Assembly: GCA_964611805.1 (NCBI GenBank)
Contig: CAZTBG010000012.1
Coordinates: 1-39,462, forward strand
Origin: W589 sp964611805
GTDB taxonomy: Bacteria > Chloroflexota > Dehalococcoidia > Dehalococcoidales > Fen-1064
Length of the DNA: 39,462 nucleotides
Reading direction: 5' to 3'
Shown here: positions 1 to 9,115 of the stretch, piece after piece
How positions within the stretch are numbered: the first letter of the stretch is position 1
Layout: every line of letters begins with the position of its first letter
The notes under the pieces: model-generated
What the model was told of the DNA's origin: nothing
Seen by the model: the letters and a program-made list of their open reading frames with translations, nothing else
The model's database searches: none
Made by a program: the position numbers and the translations under genes

Positions 1-16
1 CTTCATTATATTTGCC

Positions 17-3000
17 CTATCCGGTCCAATTCTGGCCGATGATAATCATATCGAGAACGTTAATGATTCCGTCTTTGTTGACATCTGCCCGTATCCAGCC
101 AGCGAGGCCCGTTTCACCCCAGTGCTGTCCGACTAGAATGGTGTCGAGTATATTGATATACCCATCGCTATTGACATCCCAGTCCTCATAGAATGGGACT
201 ACGGTGATGGTAATGTATTCGTAGTCAGTCAGTTCACCATCGGATACCTGAAAGTGGACGTTGGGGTATGTACCTGCTTCACCAGAATCGGGTGCCCAGG
301 AGAAGGTTCTGGTCTGTGCATTGAAGGCAGCTCCTGCCGGTAGATGGGAGGCCGAGTAGGTCAGCTGGTCATCATCCGGGTCAGTTGCCGAGATGGTAAA
401 CTGTAATAGTTCACCTTCACTGACCGACTTGTTACCTATTGGGCTGAGTACAGGAGCATTATTAACATCCGAAGCGACTGCTATTTCTATGCCGTTAATC
501 TCTGGTTGCTCTGTCAAACTGGTGAAGACTATATTCAACTGGCCATCCTGGACGACAATTCCGTTGAACACCTTCGTTAGCGCGGTGCTGTAGCCAACCT
601 CTGAATATATGTCAAGGTTGTCAAGTACCAGTTGCCCTTCTATCGAGACGTCGAAGACCCTTTGGCCCGGGCCGGTGCGATATGTTTCGGCAAAGTGCAG
701 GGTAACAGTATAGGTGCCATTGCTCACATCGAACCGATATCCACTGAGGCCCCATCGTTCAGTTTGATAAATGTAGTCATCAGTAGTTCCACTGATGGAA
801 TGGTTTGGGCCACGGTTTGAGGTGTTGTCTGTTCCGTAGAACCCCCAGCTTCCGGAGGTATAAGCCTGGTCAGCCTCCCACGTATTCCCCTGTGTGTCGG
901 TGTATTCGCTGCCACCAGCATTTACCCGCAGTAACGGTGAATAGTCTCCGTCTGACGTGACAGTGATGGTAATATTCTCGTAGTCAATCAGTTCACCGTC
1001 AGAGACCTCGAAGTGGACGTTGGGGTAGCTTCCTACTTGGCTGGAGGTGGGTGTCCAGGAGAAGGTTCTGGTCTGTGCGTTGAAGGTGGCCCCTTGTGGC
1101 AGGTTTGTGGCTGAGTAGGTCAATGTATCACCTTCAGCGTCGGTAGCAGAGACAGTAAATTGAAGCAGTTCACCTTCATTGACTGACTTATTACCGATAG
1201 TGTTCAGGACTGGCGGTTCATTTGACTCACTGAGTACGGTGATAGAAATATTCTCGAAATCAGTCAGTTCGCCATCGGTTACCTCAAAGTGGACATTGAG
1301 GTAGCTTCCCATCTGTCCGGGCGCTGGCGTCCAGGAGAAGGTTCTGGTCTGTGCTTTAAAGGTCGACCCTGCCGGCAGGTTAGAGGCTGAATAGGTCAAT
1401 GTATCACCCTCAGGGTCGGTGGCAGAGACAGTAAATTGAAGCAGTTCACCTTCACTGACTGACTTATTACCGATGGTATTCAGGACTGGCGGTTCATTTA
1501 CGTTACTGAGTACGGTAATAGTAATATTCTCGAAATCAGTTAGTGAACCATCGGAAACCTGAAAGTGTACATTGGGGTAGCTTCCTACTTGGCTGGAGGT
1601 AGGTGTCCAGGAGAAGGTTCTTGTCTGTGCGTTGAAGGTGGCCCCTTGTGGCAGGTTTGTAGCTGAGTAGGTCAATACGTCACCATTCGGGTCAGTTGCC
1701 GAGACGGTAAATTGGAGAGTCTCCTCTGGGTCGACAGTCTTGTTGCCGATAGTACCAAGCACTGGAGGATAGTTGGTCGGACCTCCAGACCCATATTCAT
1801 AGGCCCCCATATCCGGGGCAGCACCCGAATATGGCCAGGGAGAATTGGCGTCATTGAAGCCGGGGAGAATTACACCGGCATCGATGCATGGGGATGTGGG
1901 TTGTAATGTGAAATCACCACCGGCTGCGTTGGTAAACTTATTATCAGCTACTGAAATTCCATGTGACTCCTGACCTGTGGCGGCAGTAAAAAGTGCTAAG
2001 GTAGTATACGCTGCACCATCAATCCATTTAATAAAGCGTGTTGGACTATTAGTGGAGTAACAGTTATCATAATCAAAGTCAAAGCCATAGTTGGTACCAT
2101 ATTTCATCTCTACAACGTATTTACCCGCATGTATAATGTTATTTCTTGAGACAATATTGCCAAGATTGCCGTTAGTTTGGTTGTAACCATCAGCATAAAT
2201 CGTGGTGTAGTATGTGTTGTGATAGATGTAAATACGCCCATAGGAGCTATCTCCCAACTTGAACATACCGCCGCTCATGTTTGCGATGGTATTTCTCACT
2301 ACGTATGCCGGTCCCACGAGTGTAGGACAGAGAGCAATCCCAATAAAGCCATCCTTTATTGTGTTATTCCAGATCCTTACGTTGACATCCCCGCCTTCGA
2401 TCTGAATTCCATCGTCCATGGCTCCTGTGATGGTGTTGTTGTAGATGTCCCAATTGTGTGTATACTGAGAAGTATCTTCTGGGCCTCCTCCGATGCCGTC
2501 CCGGAGTGCCCCGGTTGTAGAGGTTATTACGTTATTTCTGATTACCTGTCCCCAGCCCGGGTACCAGAAGCCTATCCCATTTATGCTATTGGATGGCCCT
2601 GAGTTTACGGTGATGGTATTTCTCTGTACAAGGGTGTTCTTCGCATCATTCTCGATAATGATACCTCCATGTATTCCCGCTCCAGATGCATCAGGATTTT
2701 CCATCGTACAATCCTCTATTATGCAACCATTGGCAGTACCTGCACCCACTGTCTGTGAGCCTCCATCAAGGCAAATACAAGAGTAGTAATTATTTTTAAG
2801 GATAAACCCTTTAATGCGGATATAGTTTGCGGAGATGAAAAAACTGCAGTGTATTGACCCGTTGCCATCAAAGATGACCTCTTCACCCGGATAGGGCATG
2901 AAAGTGATGTAGGCATCGGCTAGTCCAGAATTGCTTACAGCAATGTCAACGTTCTCGCTCCAGGTTCCTCCCCGAATGAGAATCGTGTCTCCTGGCTGGG

Positions 3001-3505
3001 CGATGTCTGCCGCGTGTTGTATCGTCCGGTACGGGTTTGCTGTAGTGCCCGTGCCAGTCTCATCATTGCCGCTGTGTGATACAACGAGATAATTTGTGCC
3101 GATGGGAGGATTGTCATTGCGAGTCCGCACGGTTCCTACGACAGGTCCCCCAACCACGCCATCAGAGTCGACGTAAGTTACTCTGACTTCATATTCTGTA
3201 TTAGATACGAGCCAGAAGATACTTCCCCTGTATTGGTGATTCGCCCAATCTGCATACATCTGAGGAGCGGTTTTCCAGCTGCCCGTGCCTGCTTGCCGGT
3301 ACTCGAGGACTGCATTGTTGTTCTGGTTTCCATCGCCAGTGAAGTTGGATTCGACGCTGATACATTCAAATGTCGGGCTCAGGGAGAGACCCCCTGCGGT
3401 AGTAATATCACCAGATGCAGCGAGGGTTTGGACAGGTATACTGACAACAATAATAGCGAGGGTGACTACCATGGCTATTATCGTAAAGACTAGGTTACAT
3501 TTCAC
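17..3505 (-). CDS. Secreted beta-helix, malectin and dockerin protein
   Basis: This is a 1162-aa exported protein, probably a surface or extracellular carbohydrate-binding or carbohydrate-active protein. An N-terminal signal peptide is visible (Lys2, hydrophobic stretch about 6-28, small residues near Ala29-Ala30). A fibronectin-like stretch follows (about 40-128), then a right-handed parallel beta-helix of the pectate-lyase/NosD type (about 140-570, many NNxI turns). Three tandem cadherin-like putative-Ig (He_PIG) repeats come at 579-849, a malectin-like domain at about 857-1010, a fourth Ig repeat at 1016-1102, and a type I dockerin pair at 1108-1162 with two calcium loops (DVNSDGYIN and DVNKDGIIN). 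The GTG start at 3505 has a GAGGT Shine-Dalgarno sequence 8 nt upstream; no in-frame ATG lies near. A promoter of its own lies at 3565-3593. No cohesin partner or exosortase is in the window, so the anchoring mode is unknown. Catalytic residues cannot be assigned by eye. Confidence 0.85.
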   Translation of the reverse strand: MKCNLVFTIIAMVVTLAIIVVSIPVQTLAASGDITTAGGLSLSPTFECISVESNFTGDGNQNNNAVLEYRQAGTGSWKTAPQMYADWANHQYRGSIFWLVSNTEYEVRVTYVDSDGVVGGPVVGTVRTRNDNPPIGTNYLVVSHSGNDETGTGTTANPYRTIQHAADIAQPGDTILIRGGTWSENVDIAVSNSGLADAYITFMPYPGEEVIFDGNGSIHCSFFISANYIRIKGFILKNNYYSCICLDGGSQTVGAGTANGCIIEDCTMENPDASGAGIHGGIIIENDAKNTLVQRNTITVNSGPSNSINGIGFWYPGWGQVIRNNVITSTTGALRDGIGGGPEDTSQYTHNWDIYNNTITGAMDDGIQIEGGDVNVRIWNNTIKDGFIGIALCPTLVGPAYVVRNTIANMSGGMFKLGDSSYGRIYIYHNTYYTTIYADGYNQTNGNLGNIVSRNNIIHAGKYVVEMKYGTNYGFDFDYDNCYSTNSPTRFIKWIDGAAYTTLALFTAATGQESHGISVADNKFTNAAGGDFTLQPTSPCIDAGVILPGFNDANSPWPYSGAAPDMGAYEYGSGGPTNYPPVLGTIGNKTVDPEETLQFTVSATDPNGDVLTYSATNLPQGATFNAQTRTFSWTPTSSQVGSYPNVHFQVSDGSLTDFENITITVLSNVNEPPVLNTIGNKSVSEGELLQFTVSATDPEGDTLTYSASNLPAGSTFKAQTRTFSWTPAPGQMGSYLNVHFEVTDGELTDFENISITVLSESNEPPVLNTIGNKSVNEGELLQFTVSATDAEGDTLTYSATNLPQGATFNAQTRTFSWTPTSSQVGSYPNVHFEVSDGELIDYENITITVTSDGDYSPLLRVNAGGSEYTDTQGNTWEADQAYTSGSWGFYGTDNTSNRGPNHSISGTTDDYIYQTERWGLSGYRFDVSNGTYTVTLHFAETYRTGPGQRVFDVSIEGQLVLDNLDIYSEVGYSTALTKVFNGIVVQDGQLNIVFTSLTEQPEINGIEIAVASDVNNAPVLSPIGNKSVSEGELLQFTISATDPDDDQLTYSASHLPAGAAFNAQTRTFSWAPDSGEAGTYPNVHFQVSDGELTDYEYITITVVPFYEDWDVNSDGYINILDTILVGQHWGETGLAGWIRADVNKDGIINVLDMIIIGQNWTG
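959..1771 (-). repeat. Three tandem Ig-like (He_PIG) coding repeats
   Basis: Three units of roughly 270 bp encode near-identical putative-Ig domains in the surface protein. Each contains the shared core TRTFSWTP and an opening of the form PPVLxTIGNK. A fourth copy is at about 200-460, separated from the others by the malectin-like domain. The copies are very similar at DNA level as well (for example the stretch encoding QTRTFSW), which suggests recent duplication or conversion. Confidence 0.8.
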
Positions 3506-3564
3506 TGTGCAATACCTCGATTTGTGGTGGGACTGTTTTGGAGGATCGCTCTTACCATGTGGAT

Positions 3565-3593
3565 ATTATATTAGAAAAGGGGATGAATGTCTA
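3565..3593 (-). promoter_or_regulatory. Sigma70-type promoter for the dockerin protein
   Basis: On the minus strand TAGACA (3588-3593, five of six matches to TTGACA) is separated by exactly 17 bp from a perfect TATAAT (3565-3570). Transcription would start near 3558 and give a leader of about 50 nt before the GTG at 3505. This implies the surface protein is transcribed separately from the glycosyltransferase run upstream. Confidence 0.65.
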
Positions 3594-3669
3594 TGTGACG
3601 TTTGTACAATTGTAGCTGGGAAATAAGTAACGGTTGTGGCTACTGAAAACGGGAGAAAAGTAAATAACC

Positions 3670-3721
3670 AAAGGATAAATCAACGTAATACTACATTAAT
3701 GCATCTTGGTTGATATCCTTT
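3670..3721 (-). terminator. Possible terminator hairpin after the glycosyltransferase run
   Basis: AAAGGATA...TCAAC (3670-3684) pairs with GTTGATATCCTTT (3709-3721). The stem is 13 bp with a 2-nt bulge and the loop is 24 nt. It lies about 100 nt past the stop of the last glycosyltransferase and before the next promoter, where a terminator is expected. There is no long U-run and the loop is large, so it may be another kind of element. Confidence 0.3.
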
Positions 3722-3818
3722 AATTTGGGCCTCGACTCTATACCTGGACTCGTTTTTGTAGGCAGTCACTCCCGGCCAGAAACGTTAAGATTCATGGGTT
3801 CGCCCCAATTTTGCCTGG

Positions 3819-5030
3819 CTACTTGGTCTTTGTGCTTTCGATTACCTTCGTGTAAACACTGATGAGGCGTGGCAATACTTTCTTGTAATCGAACTCTCTT
3901 GCCCTTTTCTGTGCTTTGTGTGCTAAGCTCGCAGCCAGCGAAGGATTGCTTTGTATTTGGTTTATTTTTTCTGCTAAGTCTTGACTATCATCTGGCTTGA
4001 AGGTCAGGCCGGTGCCTTGCAACGTCCAGGGTGGACCACCAGAATCGGCAGCCACAACGGGAATCCCAAGGGTCATAGCATCCAGCACTGTCATACCAAA
4101 AGGCTCCGGCCAGCGTGCGGGATGCACAAATATTTGTGAACTTAAATACCAATCAACAACCATCTCAGATGGTATCCAACCGTGAAATGTAATATTATTC
4201 GAAAGACCAAGTTGCTTGGAATATTGCTCTAACGCAAGCTTCTGCGGACCGTCTCCAACGATGTGTAGGCTAAACGGGAATTTTAGCATTGGCAGGGCAG
4301 ATATCAGGACATCAACACCCTTCTCAGCGCTAAGACGTCCCACGTAGAGGATGTTATATTGACCATTGAATGCAGCTTGAGGCGTGTTGCTATGCTTTTG
4401 GCTACTTAGGTTTTCATAATCCACGGCTGGAGGAATTACGAATATCTTTTTTTCATCAATGTTCTGCCATAAGTAGATTTCTGCGACTGCTGGACTGACA
4501 GCTATGAATGCGTCTATTTGATTTAACATGAGAACTTCTAGGCAGCATTCCAAGACGCGAAAGGGCGACAAGAGTAGTTTCCTTCGGAGGTTCTCTGGTC
4601 GATGTCTAACTTTGGCAATAATCCCGCAGCTTTTATAGCATTCGGTGTTGATAATGTCCAGCCTACTGCAAAATGAATAACTGTTTAAGTGTGCGATTAT
4701 AGGTATCTTCCCTCCACACCTCTTATAAACAGCCCCGTCCAAGAGAAAACGGGAGTCCCAGAGATGAAAGATATCAAACCTATCTTCGTATTTGCGTAGG
4801 ATTTTGTTGAGGGCCAGCCCGTATTTTCTCTGGAGTCGGTTCGTGATCGGTCCTTCAGCGATTACGCCGTAAGGTAAACCATCAGGGTATGCGTTTATGG
4901 ATGGTGATAGAGTGATCACTGTGATATGATGGCCGAGCGCCGACAGCTTTGAAGCCATTAAGTGCAGAAGTTGGTTGGAGCCTCCCCCACTCTTCAAATT
5001 CAACTTGGCGTCAATAAAGGCGATCTTCAA
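3819..5030 (-). CDS. GT4 family glycosyltransferase
   Basis: This 403-aa protein has the two Rossmann lobes of a retaining GT-B enzyme. The N-terminal lobe carries a GGGSNQLLHLM segment near residues 14-25 (acceptor side). The C-terminal Glycos_transf_1 lobe begins near residue 225 with ILYVGRLSAEKGVDVL. The nucleotide-sugar motif reads EPFGMTVLD around residue 320, so the second Glu of the usual E-x7-E is Asp here. It is cytoplasmic or membrane-peripheral and adds a sugar to the polyprenyl-linked repeat unit; donor and acceptor cannot be told. It is the last gene of the glycosyltransferase run, about 100 bp after the GT2 gene. Confidence 0.88.
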   Translation of the reverse strand: MKIAFIDAKLNLKSGGGSNQLLHLMASKLSALGHHITVITLSPSINAYPDGLPYGVIAEGPITNRLQRKYGLALNKILRKYEDRFDIFHLWDSRFLLDGAVYKRCGGKIPIIAHLNSYSFCSRLDIINTECYKSCGIIAKVRHRPENLRRKLLLSPFRVLECCLEVLMLNQIDAFIAVSPAVAEIYLWQNIDEKKIFVIPPAVDYENLSSQKHSNTPQAAFNGQYNILYVGRLSAEKGVDVLISALPMLKFPFSLHIVGDGPQKLALEQYSKQLGLSNNITFHGWIPSEMVVDWYLSSQIFVHPARWPEPFGMTVLDAMTLGIPVVAADSGGPPWTLQGTGLTFKPDDSQDLAEKINQIQSNPSLAASLAHKAQKRAREFDYKKVLPRLISVYTKVIESTKTK

Positions 5031-5077
5031 TGTCTTTGTCTCCAGTGCAGATGAGTCTGATTCATCCTTCTTTACCA

Positions 5078-5099
5078 GGAGTCCAAAGATAAAGACTCC
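5078..5099. other. Short inverted repeat between glycosyltransferase genes
   Basis: GGAGTC (5078-5083) and GACTCC (5094-5099) form a perfect 6-bp inverted repeat with a 10-nt loop, in the roughly 100-bp spacer between the GT2 gene and the following GT4 gene. No T-run follows on either strand, so it is more likely an mRNA hairpin or protein site than a terminator. Confidence 0.3.
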
Positions 5100-5131
5100 C
5101 CAAAGAATGAGTCCGTATCAACATAGTCAAG

Positions 5132-6076
5132 CTAAGGTCGAGTAAAGTGACGTAAAAGCCGTTCTTTCAAAGTCTTGATAATAACGGTTGGATTCCTACC
5201 TAAAAATGATATTACCAGGAAGAAGTAGGGTTTTATGTACCACGGATCAACCTTAATAGAAGTAAGGAATTCTTTCCTCCCTTGGACCATTCGATTGTCC
5301 AGTACAAGATACGTTGCATAGGTATGGTGGATGTTAGCTAGCCTTCGCTTTGCAGCCCTAATATCAGTCCGTGAAAGAGGATAATCGTGGATTACCTTGT
5401 TTAGAACATCTGGATAAGTCTGATAACGAAGCTCCCAATCGCCGCTTAAACTAGTACCATGTTGCCTCTTCTTGACTAGCGGTTCACGAACAACATCAAA
5501 GTTATAACGCTGGGCAATACGGACAAACATATCCCAGTCTTGATTTATCCTCAGAGACTCGTCCCAGTAACCCACTTCACTGAAGACATCAGCGCGAATG
5601 AGGACAGTGCTAGTGACTGCGAAAGCTCTTTCGGAGAGCAAAAGTCTCAGTGCTATTTTCGGGTTAATCTCTCGCTTTTCCCAAGCCTGGCTTGTAATAA
5701 CACCGCTCTGGTTATCGAATCGATAGAAATCGGAACAGACAATAGCTACATCGGGGCGAGTATCTAGAAGCCTGACTTGCATTGCCAGCTTTTCGGGAAG
5801 CCAGATGTCATCGGCATCTAAGAACGCAATATACTTACCGATGGAAGCGGACGTCCCTACGTTGCGGGCAGCATTTCCACCACGGTGTTCTTGATAGATA
5901 TACTTGATTCGATGGTCCTTAAAGCTGCCTACAATTTCTCTTGTGTTGTCTGTAGAACCGTCATCTACCACAATAAGCTCAAAGTCCCCAAAGGTCTGGT
6001 CGAGGACGCTCTGGATAGCTTCAGCCAAGAAGTGGCTGTAGTTATAGGTGGTAATGATAACGCTGACCTTCGGCAT
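5132..6076 (-). CDS. GT2 family glycosyltransferase
   Basis: This 314-aa inverting GT-A glycosyltransferase opens with VSVIITTYN at residue 4, followed by VDDGSTDNT near residue 37 and the metal-binding LDADD motif near residue 90. A WDMFVRIA segment near residue 180 fits the family's ED/WD acceptor region. There is no large C-terminal membrane domain, so it is a soluble or peripheral enzyme acting on the lipid-linked repeat unit. It is the only GT2 among several GT4 enzymes in the locus. The sugar transferred cannot be predicted from sequence alone. Confidence 0.9.
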   Translation of the reverse strand: MPKVSVIITTYNYSHFLAEAIQSVLDQTFGDFELIVVDDGSTDNTREIVGSFKDHRIKYIYQEHRGGNAARNVGTSASIGKYIAFLDADDIWLPEKLAMQVRLLDTRPDVAIVCSDFYRFDNQSGVITSQAWEKREINPKIALRLLLSERAFAVTSTVLIRADVFSEVGYWDESLRINQDWDMFVRIAQRYNFDVVREPLVKKRQHGTSLSGDWELRYQTYPDVLNKVIHDYPLSRTDIRAAKRRLANIHHTYATYLVLDNRMVQGRKEFLTSIKVDPWYIKPYFFLVISFLGRNPTVIIKTLKERLLRHFTRP

Positions 6077-6140
6077 ATTTCTTGTCTCTGATAAGGAGCA
6101 GGCCTCATATCATTGTAACATGGTTGTGCTACCCTGTCCT

Positions 6141-7217
6141 TTATTCTCCTAGGCACTTTTCATAGATGTTAAAGGTTTTTTTGGCAATATCGTCCCACTG
6201 GAGCTGTTTGGCTAATTGCAGATTGTGGTTGCCCATTTCCGTGAGGTCTGCGCCTAATGCAAGCTGCATTGCCTTAAGCAGTCCTTCCTTATCTGAAGGA
6301 TCGTACAAAAAGCTTCCTTCCGCATCTAATACGTCCGGTATGCATCCAATCGCCGGAGCAATAAGGGGCTTCGCAAATGACATACCCAATATGACACCAC
6401 CCGGCATTTGGCAAGGTGAGAAAAACGAAGTGTCACATGTATAAATAACGATGTCCGCTGAATTGACATAAATTTGAGCCTCATCATGTGGAATGAACTC
6501 AAAGATGGTCCTGATGCTATTAATTCCGCTGCATCTTCTCAGTATATCCTGAGCTAAGCCATTATCATGTGGCTGGCCCACTATCAGCAACTTCCCTTTA
6601 GTGAAGTTGAGTCTCTTAAAGGCATCTATAAGCTCAGGAATGCCTCTGTAACGCCTCAATAGACCGAAGCATAAAAATACTAGGTCCTCGTTGTTGAGCT
6701 GTAAATGATTTCTTGCTTGCGTTTTACTTATATTATTCTCATGACTATCGATGTAGTTACCGTGTGGAATGCATTCAATCAGGCAGTCTTTCTTCAGTCC
6801 GTATGCTTCAATGACGGCCTTTTTTGCGGATGGGCAATGAACAATTATTTTGTTACATAACCTCGCGACAAGCTTGCTGAAGAGTAGCTCTAAGCGCCTG
6901 TGTCTTCCCTCAAGATTGATGATGTTGTGTACCGTCCACACGATTCGGACTCTGAATAGTTTCAATAGTAACAATCCACTGATAAAGCAAGCTGACCTAA
7001 GGACAGTTTTAATCCTGTTATTGGCTAGCAGAAAGGGGTGCTGCCAGTGAAGGTGCAGTATGTCAATCTTGCGCCATCTCCAAAATGCACTTGGCATTTT
7101 AGAAGTCCCAACGATAGTCCCAAAATTGACAATGACACCTTCTTTTGACAAGGAGTCAGCTAAATCTTTCTGATAAGGGTTGCCCTTACGATAATCTGGG
7201 ATGAATACTACCTTCAT
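6141..7217 (-). CDS. GT4-like glycosyltransferase with altered donor motif
   Basis: This 358-aa protein has a GT-B fold: N-terminal lobe with DILHLHWQHPF near residue 53, C-terminal Glycos_transf_1 lobe with LCFGLLRRYRGIPELIDAF near residue 188. The donor loop, normally E-x7-E, reads CQMPGGVILGMSFAKP, so neither Glu is where expected; the enzyme may be divergent or use a different donor geometry. Its ATG overlaps the TGA of the broken methyltransferase upstream in ATGA fashion, showing that the two once formed a translationally coupled pair. It belongs to the minus-strand polysaccharide run. Confidence 0.8.
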   Translation of the reverse strand: MKVVFIPDYRKGNPYQKDLADSLSKEGVIVNFGTIVGTSKMPSAFWRWRKIDILHLHWQHPFLLANNRIKTVLRSACFISGLLLLKLFRVRIVWTVHNIINLEGRHRRLELLFSKLVARLCNKIIVHCPSAKKAVIEAYGLKKDCLIECIPHGNYIDSHENNISKTQARNHLQLNNEDLVFLCFGLLRRYRGIPELIDAFKRLNFTKGKLLIVGQPHDNGLAQDILRRCSGINSIRTIFEFIPHDEAQIYVNSADIVIYTCDTSFFSPCQMPGGVILGMSFAKPLIAPAIGCIPDVLDAEGSFLYDPSDKEGLLKAMQLALGADLTEMGNHNLQLAKQLQWDDIAKKTFNIYEKCLGE

Positions 7218-7581
7218 AGTCGGTCATTCTTCCTTACTTTAACCATAAAGTGCCTTGAGAATAGACTTGGATATCTTCTCGTGAGCAATCTATCTATGAA
7301 TTGCGGAAATCCCCTCGGCACATCGATATATCTGTCATAGAATCTCTCTTCTATGGTGAGATTTACCTCTCTGGCTTGTTTGAATCCGCGTCTGAGATGT
7401 CTATTCCGTGTACCTCATTCTGTTCAACTAGAAAGCGAGCATCGGCAGTTGGTCCGCAACCAACATCCACAATCTGCTCATTCCGGACTTCATCGGTGAA
7501 AAGGAGCTTTAGTTGATTCTCTCGACGAAGACCAGCCGCGAGCTGTTTTTCTGAGAATTTTCTCTTATAGCACTTATCCAA
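7214..7581 (-). pseudogene. Broken SAM-dependent methyltransferase
   Basis: A TTG start at 7581 overlaps the flippase stop. It opens a reading frame with the methyltransferase motif I (VDVGCGP near residue 38) and GIDISDAD near residue 58. The frame stops at 7363. A one-base shift near 7378 restores a frame reading QAREVNLTIEERFYDRYIDV and ending MVKVRKNDRL with a TGA at 7214-7216, which overlaps the next gene's ATG. The total of 368 nt is not a multiple of three. At about 120 codons it is roughly half the size of intact relatives, so a middle section is also missing. Both ends keep operon-like overlaps with their neighbours, so this is a decayed member of the cluster rather than random sequence. 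Confidence 0.72.
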
Positions 7582-9115
7582 TCTTTTCAGTTTTCTCCAA
7601 TTGAGAAGTTCCTTTTAAGATTCTAAGTTGCTCTTTTATGAGGGACACCATATTGTATCCCATCCACCGGTCAAAGATATACGCTAGGGCAAAGTAAATG
7701 AATGCACCAAATCCAGCTAGAAAAAGAAAGGTGGGCACTCCGACCGAACTAAATGCATATGACTTGAGGACATATGTCACTGCGAACACAATCGCAGCGT
7801 TGAGTAATGGCAGCCCCAGTATTGCTGCTACGTCTCTCATTTTACTCTGTGTAACTCTCGCCGCTAGATAAATTGCCACAGGATCTACGGAAAGAGCACC
7901 GACTACTACTGCCAGTGAAGTACCGGCCATGTCCCAAAGATGTGTAAATGGGTAAATGAGTGAGGCCATCACTACAAGACGGACGAGCTGTAATTTTGAA
8001 GCGATGTCGGGCCTTCCCACGCCTTGGAAAAGAGGACCGGTAGTAGCACTCACCGATCGGCTGAGCCCAAGTACAGCCAGCAATTGCATGGCAGGAACCA
8101 TCGGCATCCACTTTTCCGTGAGAAATAGGCGCGTAAATTCTGGGGCCAGAACCGCAATACCGGCAGCCAGTGGGAACGACATGAAAGCAGTCAGCTTAAT
8201 TACCTTCAGATAGGCCTCCCTCAGCTTGGGGAGGTTATCTTGGAGCTTGGAATAGGCTGGAAATGTGACCTGTGAAATCACCTGCGTTATTTGCGTGGCA
8301 GGCAGATTGGAAATGCTGTAGGCCATCTGATAGAACCCTAAAGCCGTAACCCCCAGTACCTTACCCAGAAACAGATCATCACCTTCGTTTATCAGAAAAA
8401 GCAGAATAGAAGACGCCAGAATCCATTTCCCGAAGCCAAAAAGCTCTCGGATTTTGGCGAGGTCTAACTGCGGGCGGGGTCGATAGGGATGTAGAATGTA
8501 TGATAGTGCAAACTGCGCGATTGCCCCCGCTAGCAAGCCAAGCACTAGTGCCCAGACATTTTTCAGTATCAAGGCCATGGAGATAGCCACTGTCAAGTCG
8601 GCTACAGACCCTCCTATCTCGTAGGCAAACTGTTTGTTGAATTCTAGGTCTTTAATGAAATACATGCTCCCGATATTGGACCATGATCCTATGAGGACCG
8701 AAAGAGCTACAACCTGCACGACGTGCACAGCTGCAGGTTCATTGAAAAAACTAGCCACGTACGGGGCTGCTGTGAACAGAAGCAGGCTTATGATTGTCCC
8801 TCGTAAGCCATTTACAGTCCAGGCGGTATTCAGGAATGCTTTAGTGTCCCCCTTTTTCTGGATAAGGGCGGTATTGAAACCTGTCTCGGTAAAGTGCCCT
8901 AGGGCGGACAAAGTGAGTGTTGCAATGCCCAGTGTACCGAAATCATTTGGTGCCAGCAGTCTGGCCAAGAATAAGGTCCGTAAAAGCCTCAAGCTTTCGC
9001 GGACTGCCCGTATACCGAAAACCCACAATCCTCCACGGACTACTCGTTGGCTGAGAGTTTCTCCTGGTTTCAGCAGGCTCTTAATCTTCTCTTTGACACT
9101 CAAGTTAGGTACCAC
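7574..9115 (-). CDS. Wzx-like polysaccharide flippase (MOP superfamily)
   Basis: This 513-aa polytopic membrane protein has about a dozen to fourteen hydrophobic segments and the typical N-terminal motif LFLARLLAPNDFGTLGIATL near residues 47-66, as in WzxC/TuaB-type lipopolysaccharide biosynthesis proteins. It should flip the undecaprenyl-linked repeat unit across the membrane. It sits among glycosyltransferases and close to the Wzy/WaaL-like gene, consistent with a Wzy-dependent pathway. The GTG start at 9115 lacks a clear Shine-Dalgarno sequence and the true start could be a few codons further in. The 142 bp upstream, separating it from the previous GT4 gene, holds nothing clear. Confidence 0.9.
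   Translation of the reverse strand: MVPNLSVKEKIKSLLKPGETLSQRVVRGGLWVFGIRAVRESLRLLRTLFLARLLAPNDFGTLGIATLTLSALGHFTETGFNTALIQKKGDTKAFLNTAWTVNGLRGTIISLLLFTAAPYVASFFNEPAAVHVVQVVALSVLIGSWSNIGSMYFIKDLEFNKQFAYEIGGSVADLTVAISMALILKNVWALVLGLLAGAIAQFALSYILHPYRPRPQLDLAKIRELFGFGKWILASSILLFLINEGDDLFLGKVLGVTALGFYQMAYSISNLPATQITQVISQVTFPAYSKLQDNLPKLREAYLKVIKLTAFMSFPLAAGIAVLAPEFTRLFLTEKWMPMVPAMQLLAVLGLSRSVSATTGPLFQGVGRPDIASKLQLVRLVVMASLIYPFTHLWDMAGTSLAVVVGALSVDPVAIYLAARVTQSKMRDVAAILGLPLLNAAIVFAVTYVLKSYAFSSVGVPTFLFLAGFGAFIYFALAYIFDRWMGYNMVSLIKEQLRILKGTSQLEKTEKIG

Larger units (their letters stand above)
3506..3818. other. Intergenic region with promoter and hairpin
   Basis: This 313-bp stretch has no credible gene. 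It holds the sigma70-type promoter of the dockerin protein (3565-3593) and a bulged inverted repeat (3670-3721). The remainder shows nothing I can assign. Confidence 0.6.

Noticed and set aside
1379..1384. An isolated GTTAGA inside the surface-protein gene
   Set aside because: No neighbouring units at 11-bp steps. A given hexamer is expected about once per 2 kb on two strands, so single hits carry no weight.
2177..2602. A 141-codon plus-strand frame opposite the surface protein
   Set aside because: It lies wholly within the clear beta-helix coding region and has no recognisable domain or start signal.
1..3505. Possibility that this is an exosortase (PEP-CTERM) locus, suggested by FemAB-like proteins, a deacetylase and polysaccharide genes together
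   Set aside because: No exosortase gene is in the window, and the secreted protein ends in a dockerin rather than a PEP motif, membrane helix and basic tail.
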